This document shows positions 39,236 through 51,599 of a stretch of 64,000 bases of DNA, piece by piece. Under the pieces are notes generated by a model. That model was not told the origin of the DNA. It did not search any database and worked only from the letters and a program-made list of their open reading frames with translations. The stretch is from Lingula anatina (lineage: Eukaryota; Brachiopoda; Lingulata; Lingulida; Lingulidae): NCBI RefSeq assembly GCF_001039355.2, contig NW_019776019.1:73567-137566 (forward strand). The letters run 5' to 3'. Position numbers and translations under genes: made by a program. The stretch's first letter is position 1. Every line of letters begins with the position of its first letter.

Positions 39236-41949
39236 AAAACTGCTTTGTGCCAAGATCACGGATTTTTAAGTAAATTGAAAATAAATTAGAAAGGCTGAGA
39301 ACTTCTTGATAATGTATCTTGCGCATATAGTGGCAATGGAAACCCAAGATGGCGGAGTGAGTTGACTAACAGGTCGGCTCACTGAAATTATTGCCTTCAT
39401 TAATTCTCAACCAATCGGTAAAAATCTAAATTCTTGATCATGTCACAAAATTGTAAGTTAAAAATGAAACCTACAGCTATTTATCTATCTGCCTATCTAT
39501 CAAAAACAGATTCTTCGGACAACTCAGTAATTACAAGTATTTCAATATTTCAGCGTCTACCCAGACTTCATCCGTGAACTTTATGAACGATTTTGAATAT
39601 GGTATGCCCTGGCGTTTACAGTTGAACTTTTGAAACTTCCAGAACAATAATGTTTTCACTGTGTAAAGGTCAAGCTCTAAATGTATGCCTTAATTACAAA
39701 CAATGTACGGTAGTCTACATGTACTGCGATTCAGTAGTCAACTCATATTAAAGTAATCAAATAAATGTCGCGCTGCATGAAACACTTGCATTATTGTTTT
39801 ACCTCTGGGAAGCAGCTCCAATTTCCGCATGTCCTTATTACAGGTCTTCTACTAAAACTACCACTAACTCCTCCGGGTTGAAATTGCAGTTTCGGTCTTA
39901 AATTATCTCAGAGTGACCTGATGGGAGTCCTGCACAATGGCGGCTCGGGTCATCTTAAATCAGATAACGACGGACTGGCTTGGGTTCCCGAGAAGCGGGA
40001 ATTCTCACGGTGCCCTCGAATACTCTTGTGATCTAGCCTCGTCACCGAGATCCCCGGGGTGGTGGATGTTTGGGACAGAGCTCTGGCAATTACTGAATAA
40101 GTGGAGTGATTTGGGAATTAGAGGTACAAGAATTTCTGAAGCGGGGCTGTAAACTCCGTTTAGCAGAAATGCCAATTAAGGTTCTTCCCTAGGGAGAAAA
40201 AGATATATTTGGGTGGTGTTATAGATCCCTATCCTTCGATCACCTATCAGGTATCCAGATCTTTGTGCTCCCCCCCCCCCCCCAAAAAAAAAAAAATTGA
40301 AGGGAATTTTTTAAAAAAGAAAAACAATTATTCTTCTAAAAAATTCCCAGTTCAGTAAAATATACCATATCATTACCAATACAGGCACCGTTGCTCTTTG
40401 GTTTGAAGGCCTCATCGCTCTCAATTTCATACGGTCTTGATGGATCACCTACAGTGATATATCGGTAGCATTCATGCATCCTTTGGTATCAGAAATGAAA
40501 CGATAATCGATCTTAATTTGTAATGACTTCTTCTTCCGAAGTGCTTCTTTCTTATACCGGAGATAAAAGAGAGACGACGCCGTCTTCGCTCTGACGGAGG
40601 TCCGGAGATAGGTATTTCTCTGGGGTGGAAAGGAAAACAGTTAAATAAATATTAAGGTGATTATTCATAAAGGACAATTACTGGGAAAATATTATGAGTA
40701 GATATATCATCATTTCAAAGACTGTTTCACTGTTTCACTGTTGTTGCCCATCAAGTCTCAGGGCGGACAATCGATAATTTTGTATGAGACGTCGTCGCAC
40801 CAGAGGCAAGTGGCCATAGCCTTTGATAGAAAAATGATATCGACTGATCCAGTTGTCAAAGACCTGTGATGACCTTGACGTAGTCTTGCGAAATAAGCAC
40901 AGGGAAAAATTATTAAGTTTTTAGCCTTGGGCGTTCTGTTGATATTAACAAAGTTGTAGCTATGAAAAGGAGAGACCTAGATTGGAACAGGAAGAATGAA
41001 ATTATCTGAGTTATCTGCTTTATTACATTGGGTGGTATTTCATCAAACAATATTGTATTATTGCTGCACTAACGATAATGATGGTCTATCATTTAAAAGT
41101 TCGGATTAGAGAAACCGTTCGAAGTAATTAATGCAGAAACAAAAGACACCATATGTCTATATTCTTAAGTTTTCTGTCGTTTCCTTTAACGTAACGACAA
41201 TCAATTAATTCAGACTTTTAAAAATGCTAAGGTATAAACATTCCCTTAGACCACTTTCTTGCTTTCTTTTAACTTTACTTTTGTGACAGTAGATCCCATT
41301 GGAGGCAATCGTGCAGGTTGCTCTGCACTGAAATTTAAAGGAAAAACAATTTGGAATCCCCTCTTTTGTTCATCACCTACCTATTTTTAATAATTTTAAA
41401 AAAAATTTTACTTCACTTACATACCGATAATACTACCATAGAAGCGCATGCATCAGAATTCCATTTTGCAATTTCAGATTTATGCTCATATAACAGCAAT
41501 ATCCAAAGTGCTCATAACCAAGATTCGGTTTCATGTAAATGCTTCGATCATCGTAAACATTGAGGACATCCTTTAATACGGCTATTTATCAAAATTAGTT
41601 CGGGATATTTAGTCCTTAGCTATCAGTCATTTGTATCTTGTAAAGGTAAACTGTCCTATTTATACCAATAAAGCCACCCAGAAATAGCTCTAAACTGCCC
41701 CTGACGTCCAACATAAATGTGTTCTCATGCTGTGACTTAAAGGTCGCACCCTGCTCACCCCAAACACCTAATCTAGCAAGTGCCAGATAAATCCTACCGA
41801 TCTCAGGAAGAACTTGTACTTGCGAGAAGTTTTCAAAAAGTTTTAAAACCTTTAACCTTTAACCACAGTGTCAACTTTCACTTTTACGTTCGTTCCAAAC
41901 ATTTCACCCAAACGTGTTTCGCAGTTCAGTGTTGAATTTTTTTCTCAGT

Positions 41950-42080
41950 TCAAACTAAGGGCTTGTTCCCATTGAAGCCATCGTTCTGCATAGATTGATC
42001 CAACTCCCCGGGGACTCTCGCTGAATGCGAGATTAACAATTAAACCTCTTCCAGGAGATGAGTGGAATACAAAAAAATGG
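41950..42080. repeat. Dispersed repeat, copy 1 of a pair
   Basis: Shares with 43978-44100 the order GTTCCCATTGAAGCCA-like start, a GATC-containing middle, ACTCTCGCTGAATGC, AGATTAAC and a GAATACAAAAAA tail. Confidence 0.6.
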
Positions 42081-42510
42081 TGATTATACCAGTACATTGC
42101 ATTGGGTACAATAGTCCATATTAGAAATGAGCATGCTATTCCATTTTTGCGAGTGTTAAATATTGGGTGCGTTATGATCTGTAAATGTTCAAAAATAATT
42201 ACTTTTGGGTCCATTTACTTCATATTCTTCGCCAATATGCCATGATTTGAACATTTAGACTGAAACATTTTTCCTATCAGTGTGGTGAGTTGGCCAGCCA
42301 ATAGGAGCAGTCAAATTGACGACTAGTCTCTTATGACCTTGACCGTTACTATCATTGGAAAGGCTGAAGAGCGTGAGTGAGTACTACTGGGCTATCAAGG
42401 CAGTAATTTCAAAAACAAGTCAAATTAGCCTTATCGCCGGCAATATAGGCCTTCCTATTGGTTATAAGGTAAAAATTGTTCCGAAAAGGCAAAGAGTTGT
42501 GCTTTTTATA

Positions 42511-42729
42511 CCCCCTTTACACTGGACGGCGTCCTTTCTGCGTCCTTTCTGCGACCATGAAATTTGGCATCGCAGTGGTCTTAATAAAGAAACACGGGCA
42601 TTGATTTTGTATCAAAATGAATGTTCAATGATCGGCCAGTAGTCGGCACGTAAAATATTATGATTTCTTAACTCTCAAATGGGACCGTACTGTTGGACGC
42701 AGAAAGGACGCCATCCAGTGTAAAGGGGG
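42511..42729. mobile_element. MITE, family 4 (CCCCCTTTACACTGG terminus), copy 1
   Basis: The 219-bp element has 35-bp terminal inverted repeats (42511-42545 and 42695-42729) differing at one position. They begin CCCCCTTTACACTGG and end TTTCTGCGTCC. The motif TCCTTTCTGCG is repeated directly next to the left arm. There is no coding capacity and no clear target-site duplication. An older copy in the other orientation lies at 49833-50037. Confidence 0.9.
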
Positions 42730-43047
42730 CTTTACTGACAACTTAGCAAAATTTGGTGCATTTAGTGTGGTTAACGGTCTTCAATTTTTATTTTTTATAC
42801 TTCCTTCAAGAAAATCTATAAACAGAAATAACACCAGCGAATATGGAAATGGTTTGAAACGATATTGAGAGACACCTTAAAGACTACAAGAAGTTGTGTT
42901 TTAATCTGACTCCATTAAGCGAGGGTTTCCGTGGAGTTGGATTGATCGACATAGAATGACAGTTTCTTTTGGAATGAGCCCTCAGCTTACTGCCGTCGTC
43001 ACTTACTACAGCAATCCACTGTAAATGATCTCAAATTCCGATGTTTA

Positions 43048-43285
43048 GAGTGATGACGTGAAGGAATCCTCACAGGACAGCAATGTTCACAGCTAGTGAC
43101 CAGTCAGATAGAGGATTATGTAGGGGAATAAACTCGCTCTGTGACGTTGGGGACTTCATATACCTGAGACCAGGGGAGTGATGACGTGGAGGAAAACTCA
43201 GAGAACAGCAATGTCCACAGTTAGTGACCAATCAGCTAGAGGATTATGTAGGGGAATAAACTCGCCCTGTGACGCCGCTAGGGTA
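43048..43285. repeat. Two-copy tandem duplication, 128 bp
   Basis: GAGTGATGACGTG at 43048 and 43176, and GAGGATTATGTAGGGGAATA at 43111 and 43239, give an exact 128-bp offset. Each copy holds a TGACGTG half-CRE and a GCTCTGTGACG or GCCCTGTGACG end. Confidence 0.9.
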
Positions 43286-43977
43286 TCATCTTGTAATTAG
43301 CTTCTTAGAAAGTTGCCTAACCCAACAATGATTAAAATGGTCTCCCGCGATGGACATTTTGATCGAAGATCAAAGGATCCCATTTAGTATTTCCTTTCAT
43401 TTTAACTGCAAGCAGTGAACATTGGAAAAGTAGTTTTTACAAATACATGTTTTGTTAAATAACATAAAAATAATTTGGCACTACCATTTAAACCAAAACT
43501 TGATGTGGTTTCATCAAAGGTAAAAAAGTGGTTACATACCACAAAGAAAAACCAGTTATATTTGTCTAGAAACAAATAAATGACGCAAAAAATAAACCTT
43601 TCGCGTGATTTGTTGACGTTATTCGCCTAACCATAGTGTCGCTGCTTCTGAGAAAGTCATTTATCCTAAAAATTATATTCTACATTCTCCACGTCGAAAC
43701 AAATCAAAGTCGAGCCTGACAGCACGAGATCACTTCGCTGTCACACCACATTATGTGACTGAGGTCTTACAGTTCTAAAAAGTTGCGTTTTACTATATGT
43801 CATCTCACGTTTTCATTACCAACAATATCAAATTCACTCAGTTTTGCAAAAATGCAAAAAGTTTATGGGGTAACAGACAACCTCGTCACATAACTAACAT
43901 TAACACGAACAGTGAATGAATAGTTTACCGCAAACATCGTGTAGTCGTGTAGCTGCAAAGTTCGTGTCCTTCACAAT

Positions 43978-44100
43978 GGGGTGCGTTCACAGTGAAACCA
44001 GCGTACCAGGTAGTTCGATCTTACTCCGAGGGCACTCTCGCTGAATGCAATCAGATTCACAGATTAACGCATTGAGTAGAATACCAAAAAAAAAAAAAAA
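43978..44100. repeat. Dispersed repeat, copy 2 of a pair
   Basis: Homologous to 41950-42080 (about 2 kb apart), with shared ACTCTCGCTGAATGC and AGATTAAC, and ending in poly-A. Confidence 0.6.
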
Positions 44101-47100
44101 AGCTGTCAATAAAACTTGCACGTTGGAAACAAGGAGGATCTCACAAGTGTCGCCGAGTTGACTTTGCGTGGAACTTATTGCCTTGCAAAACCAAGTTCGG
44201 CATTCTTTACTTGGACCTAGTTAAATTCCAGTTCTCAGTTGACAAATGGACAAAAACAAAAGGTCTTAAAGTGCATCTTTGAAGGGCCACTCTCAACACA
44301 CCCCTGACAAAAGGGTGGCTTATGACAAATATCATCTGTTTATTATTTGACTAACGGTCATATTTAAGACCAAAACAGTTTAAGATTATATATCCTGGAA
44401 TACATCACCTTTAACGCTTATGCTGATCAGCATGGTACTGCCATTGTCTTAAGGTGCCATTTTACCTGTTGAAATACCACGAAGCATATAGGGGATTACT
44501 CCATAACCTCTGCACAGAATGAGGTCGTCAATCAAGTGAATACATTTTGCTAAAGACAAATGAGCATTAAATAATAATATCTTAAAAATCAGTATTGTGG
44601 AAAGTCGTATTTAGCCCGATTTTGTCTGACAGGGTACATAATCTTATTAACGGGAAATGCAATAAGTTTGTGGGAACCGTGGGAACCACTTCGATCAGCA
44701 CGAGCCGAGAAGTGAGCGCCAAGGGAAATTGTGTCCTTGGCTTCTTCTGTTAACGCTTTACAGACAGAAATATTTTCTCGAGGCACTGTAACATGCAAGG
44801 TTCATTGCCCTCTGGTCTAATTAACTCAAATAACGAGTTGTTGACTTATTCAAGGCTGAATGACTTGATATACGAGTACGGCTATAACTGCACCAGGAGC
44901 TTGTTAAAATTTAATAGAAACTCCTATAAACAATTGTGTTCAGGTATAGTGAGCTTATGACCTGATTTGGTGAACCTTTCGATGCACACTAAAATTGACA
45001 TTTAGTTAGCTGAAGCGCAGAGTGACCGAAGTATATAGTAAAAACGATTGCCCAACTGAACCTTATATATAGTTGCCAATGTTCTAACTCGTATCTTAAT
45101 ACTAAAACGCCCATTCTAAGATATCTGAACTCGGTATAAATATTACCTTTAGTACAAGAAGACTTAAAAAGACACCATTTCTATTCAATTCCTATTGTTT
45201 TTTTTTTTCAATACTGCTTTTCATTATGACCATTACTTTTGCGTCATATCCCTGGGCGACAGTTTATCTCAAGTGTTTTTTAATGTTCAAATGCGCCTTA
45301 AGGGGGGGTCTTTATAAGTCTAAATGTTGAACTTCTGTAGGCATGCAGATTTGAATTTGCCATTTCAGTTAAGCGGTATAGTCAAAATTTAATTTAAAGT
45401 ATTGATTGCTCGATAAAAGCTAGAAAATTCGGAAATGGCATTTTAGTAAAAATACAGTAACCGGTGCGATGATCCAGTAGGTACAGAAGCTACTTTGGTT
45501 CAATTCTGTGTCTTCATACGACCTTTATCTCTGTAGTTACAAAATCTTCTCCGCATGAATGGACATATTTTTGTCGATTGGAAATTACACATTCTTTGCA
45601 TGTAAACCGGTGATATACTGATGTGCAGAGCATCACTGCGTAGGTTGGCGGCCATTTTGGATTTTGGCCAACAAAGATAATTTGGCGCCTATTGGTTCTG
45701 GTGGGAAATTCGCTTTGCTTTATTGGTCCCTTATGAACCTGATTCGGTTTTAGATCTCATTTGGGAACATTTTCTTCTTCGGTCATTTATTGAACGGTAT
45801 TTGACATGTGCTTAGATTTTGTTGAATGGATTTAAGCTACAAATGGCTGACAACGCATATTTACTCACAACATTGCGAAACGCTGGTTCAGCTGGTGATA
45901 GTTTTAAAACACCTGCTGGCTTGCATTAATTTTGCCGTTTATGTGTTATAGATAATAAATTATGGAGACTTAAAACGGCAGCTATATTTATAATGTTTGA
46001 TTCACATTTGAGACAACAGTTCAGCAGGTAATCATGTTCAATGACATGATATGAAATATTGATACAAGTAGGCCAGCACAACGCTCTCATTCAGTGCGCT
46101 TGCCTTCCGTTGTTTACTGATAAAAAGGTATATCAAAGATAGAATTACTTTTATGATGTTTAATCTCTCTTTTTCAAATGCGCTAGGCAACCCTGAAACA
46201 AGTCATAGCAAAGTAATAGCAATAATATTCGATAAATTGTATAAAGCAGACCAATGCTTTCATTTAAGGAAGCTCTCTCATATTTCAGAAACACCATTTC
46301 TGTCACATATACAGGAGAGTGTTTGTTATAATTTTGTAATTAAAAACACGGAAGAGGAGGATGCTCATTAAATAAAGAATAAGTCTTTAAAGAGAAACGA
46401 GTTACTAAATAGCCGTTTTATCACTTATTTCTTGGATTCTAGAGCGTTGAGTATGCGTGCTTGGGTTTATTTATTTATTTATTTATTTATTAAGAGGTAT
46501 TAAACAGTTTATTTTCTGAGTATGAAAAGGAATAATAGCTAGCTTAATGATACGTTATTGTGCGATAATTTATATATTTATCTTCCTTGTGCAATTACCT
46601 TCAATTTAGAATCGGAAGCACCTGAGTGCAAAGTGTCCCTTTGGGCTCCTTACCTCCACGCCAAGGTTTTACTCGGAAATCTCAAAATACAAAAGAGCCA
46701 GTTAAAATTCAATTTGCCTGATTTTCCTTGTCTCGTAGACATGTGACTCAGGTTGCAGAAGTAATCTATTAACAGAACTCCGGAGCCAACTGGCTGTTCT
46801 GGGCGGCTTCTGGGGCAGGTTAATTGTTCAGCGTTACCCAGAAGAGAAAATAAAGTGCGCATAACAGCAGTCCTCAAGAGAATCCGTCCAAATCTTCATC
46901 CGCTCTTACACGCATTTGATAAGTCAGATTAGTCCTGTGAGACAGTTGTCTACATGTAAAGGACGGGGGAATTATTTTCACCCCAGTTCAAGCTCCTCTC
47001 CACTACCCCACTCGATTGTAAAATATCTTATTCTAGCGTCCTTTCATTCACTCTAAGGGGGTTTTAACCCCCCCTCCCCCCTCCCCCCCCCCCCCAAATC

Positions 47101-47356
47101 ACCACCACCAACAGCACCAACAACCCTTTAATGTCATAGCAAAACCCATGACCTTTACTTACATTCAATGCTCTTGGTTTTCATCTCCTATTGGTCTTAT
47201 TTTGTCTTCCTAGAGGTCTGCTTGCTATGAGAGAAACACAATAAAAAGTCTCCTTTCTTATTGTCTAGTTTTATACTAAAGCCAGTCGCACCTGTCTTGG
47301 CTAATTACTGTCTCCACTAGATGACGCCGACTGTGTTGATAATAAGTACCGCCGAT
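44101..47356. other. Intergenic, no recognised gene
   Basis: Contains a (TTTA)n tract at 46468-46491 and a long C-rich tract at 47068-47096. No coding exon recognised. Confidence 0.4.
46468..46491. repeat. (TTTA)n microsatellite
   Basis: About six tandem copies of the tetranucleotide. Confidence 0.95.
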
Positions 47357-47527
47357 GAGCCGGATGTCTTTGGTTATGAAACGATCACTTAAGACAAAAT
47401 CCAAGAAAAATAATTCCCTAGAAATTGGTGTGCAGGCAGCGAGTGAGCCGGATTTCTTTGATTATGACACGACTAGTTAAGACAAAATCCAAGCATCATA
47501 ATTCCCTAGAAATTGCTGTGCGGGCAG
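47357..47527. repeat. Two-copy tandem duplication, 88 bp
   Basis: GAGCCGGAT occurs at 47357 and 47445. Both copies continue through AAGACAAAATCCAAG and AATTCCCTAGAAATTG with scattered differences. Confidence 0.9.
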
Positions 47528-47765
47528 AAATAGTAGCTTGAGTGCACTGTGAACAGATGGAGATACGCATGGACGAGGCGATACCAGTATTTCAGAAAGC
47601 AGAATTAAAGGACACCTCTACCTGACATGAGGTCTTCTCTGGCTGTTACAGTATTAAATAATAATAAAACAAATAATTGCAATAGTCTTCTTGTACAGAG
47701 TTAAGAGTTCATCAGTGGCTAGCCACTCTTTGTGAATGATTATGATAAATGCGTATATTTAGCCT

Positions 47766-47766
<1 letters not shown>

Positions 47767-47796
<30 letters not shown>

Positions 47797-47860
47797 GGAG
47801 AGAGAGAGAGAAAGAGAGAGGGGGAGAGAGAGAGAGAATGAGAGAGGGAGTGACAGAGAG
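47767..47860. repeat. (GA)n microsatellite, left of MITE
   Basis: Interrupted AG dinucleotides extend up to the MITE boundary. Confidence 0.95.
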
Positions 47861-48023
47861 GCCGCATTCAGAGCAATGGACTAACTACCCCACGGGTCAA
47901 ATATGGCTACCCACTAAAAAGCTTGCCGTCTAATCCGCTTATAGACGCTGAATAGATTCCCCATGGAGAAATAAACAAGTGGGTCGGACACGTTTGACCC
48001 TCGAACTAGTAAGTCCACTGAGG

Positions 48024-48025
<2 letters not shown>
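47861..48025. mobile_element. MITE, family 1, copy 2, inside a (GA)n tract
   Basis: The left end GCCGCATTCAGAG and the right end CTGAGGCC are diverged inverted repeats. The interior shares ACGGGTCAAATATGG, CCGTCTAATCCG, CTGAATAGAT and GTGGGTCGG with the copy at 16217-16396, in reverse orientation. Both flanks are pure AG repeat, so the element sits inside a microsatellite. Confidence 0.8.

Positions 48026-48094
<69 letters not shown>
48026..48094. repeat. (GA)n microsatellite, right of MITE
   Basis: Pure AG dinucleotides follow directly on the MITE end. Confidence 0.97.
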
Positions 48095-48099
<5 letters not shown>

Positions 48100-49832
48100 A
48101 TTATGAAGAATAAAAAAATACACCAAGGGCATATTGGCGCAGTATTAAAATCACACTCTCGTGCTCTCTTATGTACTAATCGTACACATACTAGTACAAT
48201 GTTTCAACACATTACTTGTAGTACTCGTTTAAATCACATAAGGGTCCCATTGGTCTTGCATGATGATTCTACATACAGAGTACACATTATATTTTACCTA
48301 TTTTGTAGCTGATGAAGTGATTGTTGACTGACGTCAGTTTCACAAGGTTTATTGGGTATAAATATGGAAATGTTTTAATATAGCTGAGGTCCTGGATCGC
48401 CTGCTGGTAACTGAGAATTTGAATTCGTACAAAGTTCTTCTGTAAACAATGCCTGGTAATGACATTTAAAACTTGCATGAGAAAAATATAGTGAGATTAA
48501 CAACAGATATTTGCACGACCTTGTGACAAATTCATTTTTGTTTTCCTTCCGTATTGCTAACCTTTAGGACTTCAAATGATACCATATTCAAGCTGATAAT
48601 TAATGGATTTTTCATTTTAATAATATAGTGTTTCGGTTTTAAAAGTGTTGATATAGATCTGACATATTCTTCAGTTTACAGTGACGTCGCTAGGTGTCCT
48701 TCGTGTCACTAGTGGTAGAACCTGTTGTTGACCCCCTTCCCCTCACAATAATTCATCTGTGGCCTGCCCACATAATATTTGGTTACCTTCTTCTAGGGTC
48801 ACAGATTGATTTTTCACAAGATATTCACAGATATGTCCTTAGATAAATAGACGGTCATTTGGTTCACATTTAGAAGATTGACCATATTTAGCGTGAATAT
48901 CTGGTGAAAAATCAAGATGTCGCCGTCGCCGTGGTAGACGATAGTATTTGGCTCGTGTTTTCTGTTCTACTCTTTTTTTTTTTTTTTTTTTTTTGAACAC
49001 TCCTCTGAATGCATCCCGCTCCTCCAACTCTCCACTTATGGAAGAGCGGAACGGTCATCAATGACCCCAGGCCAGCTACCCGGAAGTAGCACCTGGAGCC
49101 CACTTCGCGCTCAGAAGGGGATGCTGCACCTCGTCATCAGAGTGTACAGTCCGGTTTCAGTTTTACCTGACGTCCCGGCGATACATACTATAGAAATGAT
49201 CCCTAAAAGTATGATCTTGCCTGTTTAACGAACTACAGCACGACTAATGCAATTTTCATATGTCTGTCAAAATGCCTTTGTTGAAATGTTATAGGAAAAA
49301 ATAATTATCTTTATTAATTAAGCCATGAAATGTTTACCAATGTACTATATAACATCATAATAGTTAAATTACTTTTATATTATTAATATAATTTTTAAGA
49401 ACCACCCTAGCCTTATTATTGATTTTTCTTATAAAATTGTTTGTTTTTTGAAATATCGGCTTTGAAGTCTAGGAGTGACGTCATGAACGGTGTGGTAAAA
49501 CTTTTGCCGTTTTATTTCTTCTGATGCCTCTCGTTATCATATTTAATGGTCGGACTAAGGTCTAATTGATCTTAACAGGCAGTTCATGATTCAATTTGTT
49601 TTCTTTTCATCACCAATCTTTAAGACTTCGAAGGAAGCCCCTTTCCAGCAGATAATTAATGGCTTACTGACATTAGTAATAATGTTTACTGCAATTGTTG
49701 AAATAGTTCTGCCATATTCTGCAGTCTATACTAACGACATTGGGTGTCGTTGGTGTCACCAGTGGTCAAAAATGTTGGTGTCCCCGCCGTCCGCCCCCCC
49801 TCTCTCCTCCTAATTCACCTTCGTTGTTCAAG

Positions 49833-50037
49833 CCCCTTTACAGTTGACGGCGTTCTTTCAGCGTACCGTAGTACGGCCCTGTTTGAGAGTAAAAAAAATC
49901 TTAACGTGCCGACAACTGGCCGATCATTGGCATTCATTCTGCAACTAATACGATGTTTGTACCTTCTTTCTACAACTTAGAATTGCCAGTTTCATGGGAA
50001 CAAAGAACGCTGAAAGGACGCTGCCAACGTATAGGAG
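49833..50037. mobile_element. MITE, family 4, copy 2, diverged
   Basis: Ends CCCCTTTACAGTTGACGGCG and, inverted, CGCTGAAAGGACGCTGCCAA then CGTATAGGAG. The interior GTGCCGACAACTGGCCGATC, then CATTCATT, matches the reverse complement of the copy at 42511-42729. No coding capacity. Confidence 0.8.
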
Positions 50038-50574
50038 ATGTTAGAAAGAATTAAAGTTCCTTGGCTTCTATTTTTTCTTTGTTTATAAAAAAAAACACTC
50101 CTCTGAATGCATCCCCCTCCTCCAACTCTCCACTTATGGAAGAGCGGAACGGTCATCAATGACCCCAGGCCAGCTACCCGGAAGTAGCACCTGGAGCCCG
50201 CTTCGCGCTCAGAAGGGGATGCTGCACCTCGTCATCAGAGTGTACAGTCCGGTATCAGTTTTACCTGACGTCCCGGCGATACATACTATAGAAATGATCC
50301 CTAAAAGTATGATCTTGCCTGTACACCGTACTACAGCACAACTAATGCAATTTTCATATGTCTGTCAAAATGCCATTTGTGAGATATTATAGAAAAAGGT
50401 TATTATCTTTATAAATTAAATTAGGATAAATATATATCAAAGCAATACAAAATCATATTAACAATATTTATCTTATAATATTGATTAAAATTTTTATAAA
50501 ATGTTGTCTGGGTAATGGATTTCTTTTTCTTTACAAATGATTGCTTTTGAAGTATCGGATCTAGAGTATAGGGG

Positions 50575-50582
50575 TGACGTCA
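50575..50582. promoter_or_regulatory. CRE motif TGACGTCA
   Basis: A perfect palindromic cAMP-response element about 1.0 kb upstream of the C17orf98-like start codon. It is the right-hand copy of a motif also present in the other unit of the tandem duplication (49476-49483). CREM and CREB sites are common upstream of testis genes in vertebrates. Function here is inference. Confidence 0.35.
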
Positions 50583-50771
50583 TGAGCAGTAAAATAAATT
50601 TCTTGCCGTTTAATTCATCTGGTGCAACTCATTATTCTATATAATGGAAGGATCATAGTCTTAACGATCTTTAAAGGCAGTATACAGGTACACAAACGTA
50701 AATAGTAAGCAATATCGTTTATTAGTATAGTCATCAGCTGATTCTTGGGGCGAAAGTAACACAGGTCACGT

Positions 50772-50785
50772 GGTGCCATAGCAAC
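50772..50785 (+). promoter_or_regulatory. X-box-like RFX binding site
   Basis: GGTGCCATAGCAAC matches the palindromic RFX X-box GTTGCCATGGCAAC at 12 of 14 positions. RFX factors drive ciliary genes across animals, so a site upstream of a ciliary-type gene is meaningful. It lies 815 bp before that gene's ATG and 22 bp before another ATG (50807). A second, weaker half-site, ATAGCAAC, is at 51341-51348. Confidence 0.5.
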
Positions 50786-51599
50786 TAGACGCCATTATCG
50801 CGGCGGATGGGCCACATTGATCCAGGCGGGGAAACACGATACGTTATACTGCCAGTTAAAAGGGATTATCCGATTCAAAAATGCATGACGTACCAAGCTT
50901 CAGGGGGCTTTGTGTGTAACGCTAAGAGACATGATTTGAAATATTCTCTTCAGAACAAATCTTTATTTATACCTTTCTTATACCAACGTAAAGATTTAAG
51001 AGAGTAAATGTTTTTTAAAATTAAAATTTTAGAGTCTATATATACACGGGACACTCCAAATATATAGCTAATCAGGCCAGCACACAAAAGTTGTAAATCT
51101 GATAAATAAATTGTCTTTTTGGCGGGGCAATAATTATTTGCCCATGTATTCATGGTCCAATTGCCCTCAACCTATAGAAAATTATAATACGGCCATCATT
51201 AAAATATACACATAAGTCACACATAATGTGAAATATGGACCCAACAGGTTAAATATGTCCTAGTTCAGTCCCCCGCCTGCATTCTTTATTTATTTAATGA
51301 TCAATGGCAGTATAATGGAGACCTGACCTCGCGCCCCTACATAGCAACCGTCACAGAATGCGAGTGCGTGCATTAACACAGTGCAGTACTAAGACTTGAT
51401 ACCTTCCCCGGAGTAGGACGCTGAAATTGGGACAAAGCAGCACTTTGATCCTTTTGCGCGTCTTCTAGGATCACGTTTTGAAATTGGCACTGTTTTAGCT
51501 AAAGCACCGAATAATTAAATAGCCCCAGGAAGATTAATACGGGACAAAACCATTCAATTTGTTCGTCAATCTAGCTGTGGTGCGTGACAAATTGTAAAC

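Larger units (their letters stand above)
37883..41949. other. Intergenic, no recognised gene
   Basis: Contains the repeats listed separately. At 40270-40296 another C14A13 tract occurs. A GC-richer patch at 39910-40155 has an open frame of 71 codons (ATG at 39937) with no recognised domain. Confidence 0.4.
48530..50690. repeat. Diverged 1.1-kb tandem duplication
   Basis: Unit 1 runs from about 48530 to 49600 and unit 2 to about 50690. CACTCCTCTGAATGC lies at 48998 and 50096 (offset 1098), and a TGACGTCA lies at 49476 and 50575 (offset 1099). The central 270 bp (from 48998 and 50096) are much more similar than the flanks. Between about 48730-48990 and 49790-50090 the two units are unrelated, and unit 2 there holds a family-4 MITE. 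Confidence 0.85.

Noticed and set aside
39937-40152. GC-richer 71-codon frame beginning MAARVILNQ
   Set aside because: No family recognised and no donor or acceptor that makes it an exon.
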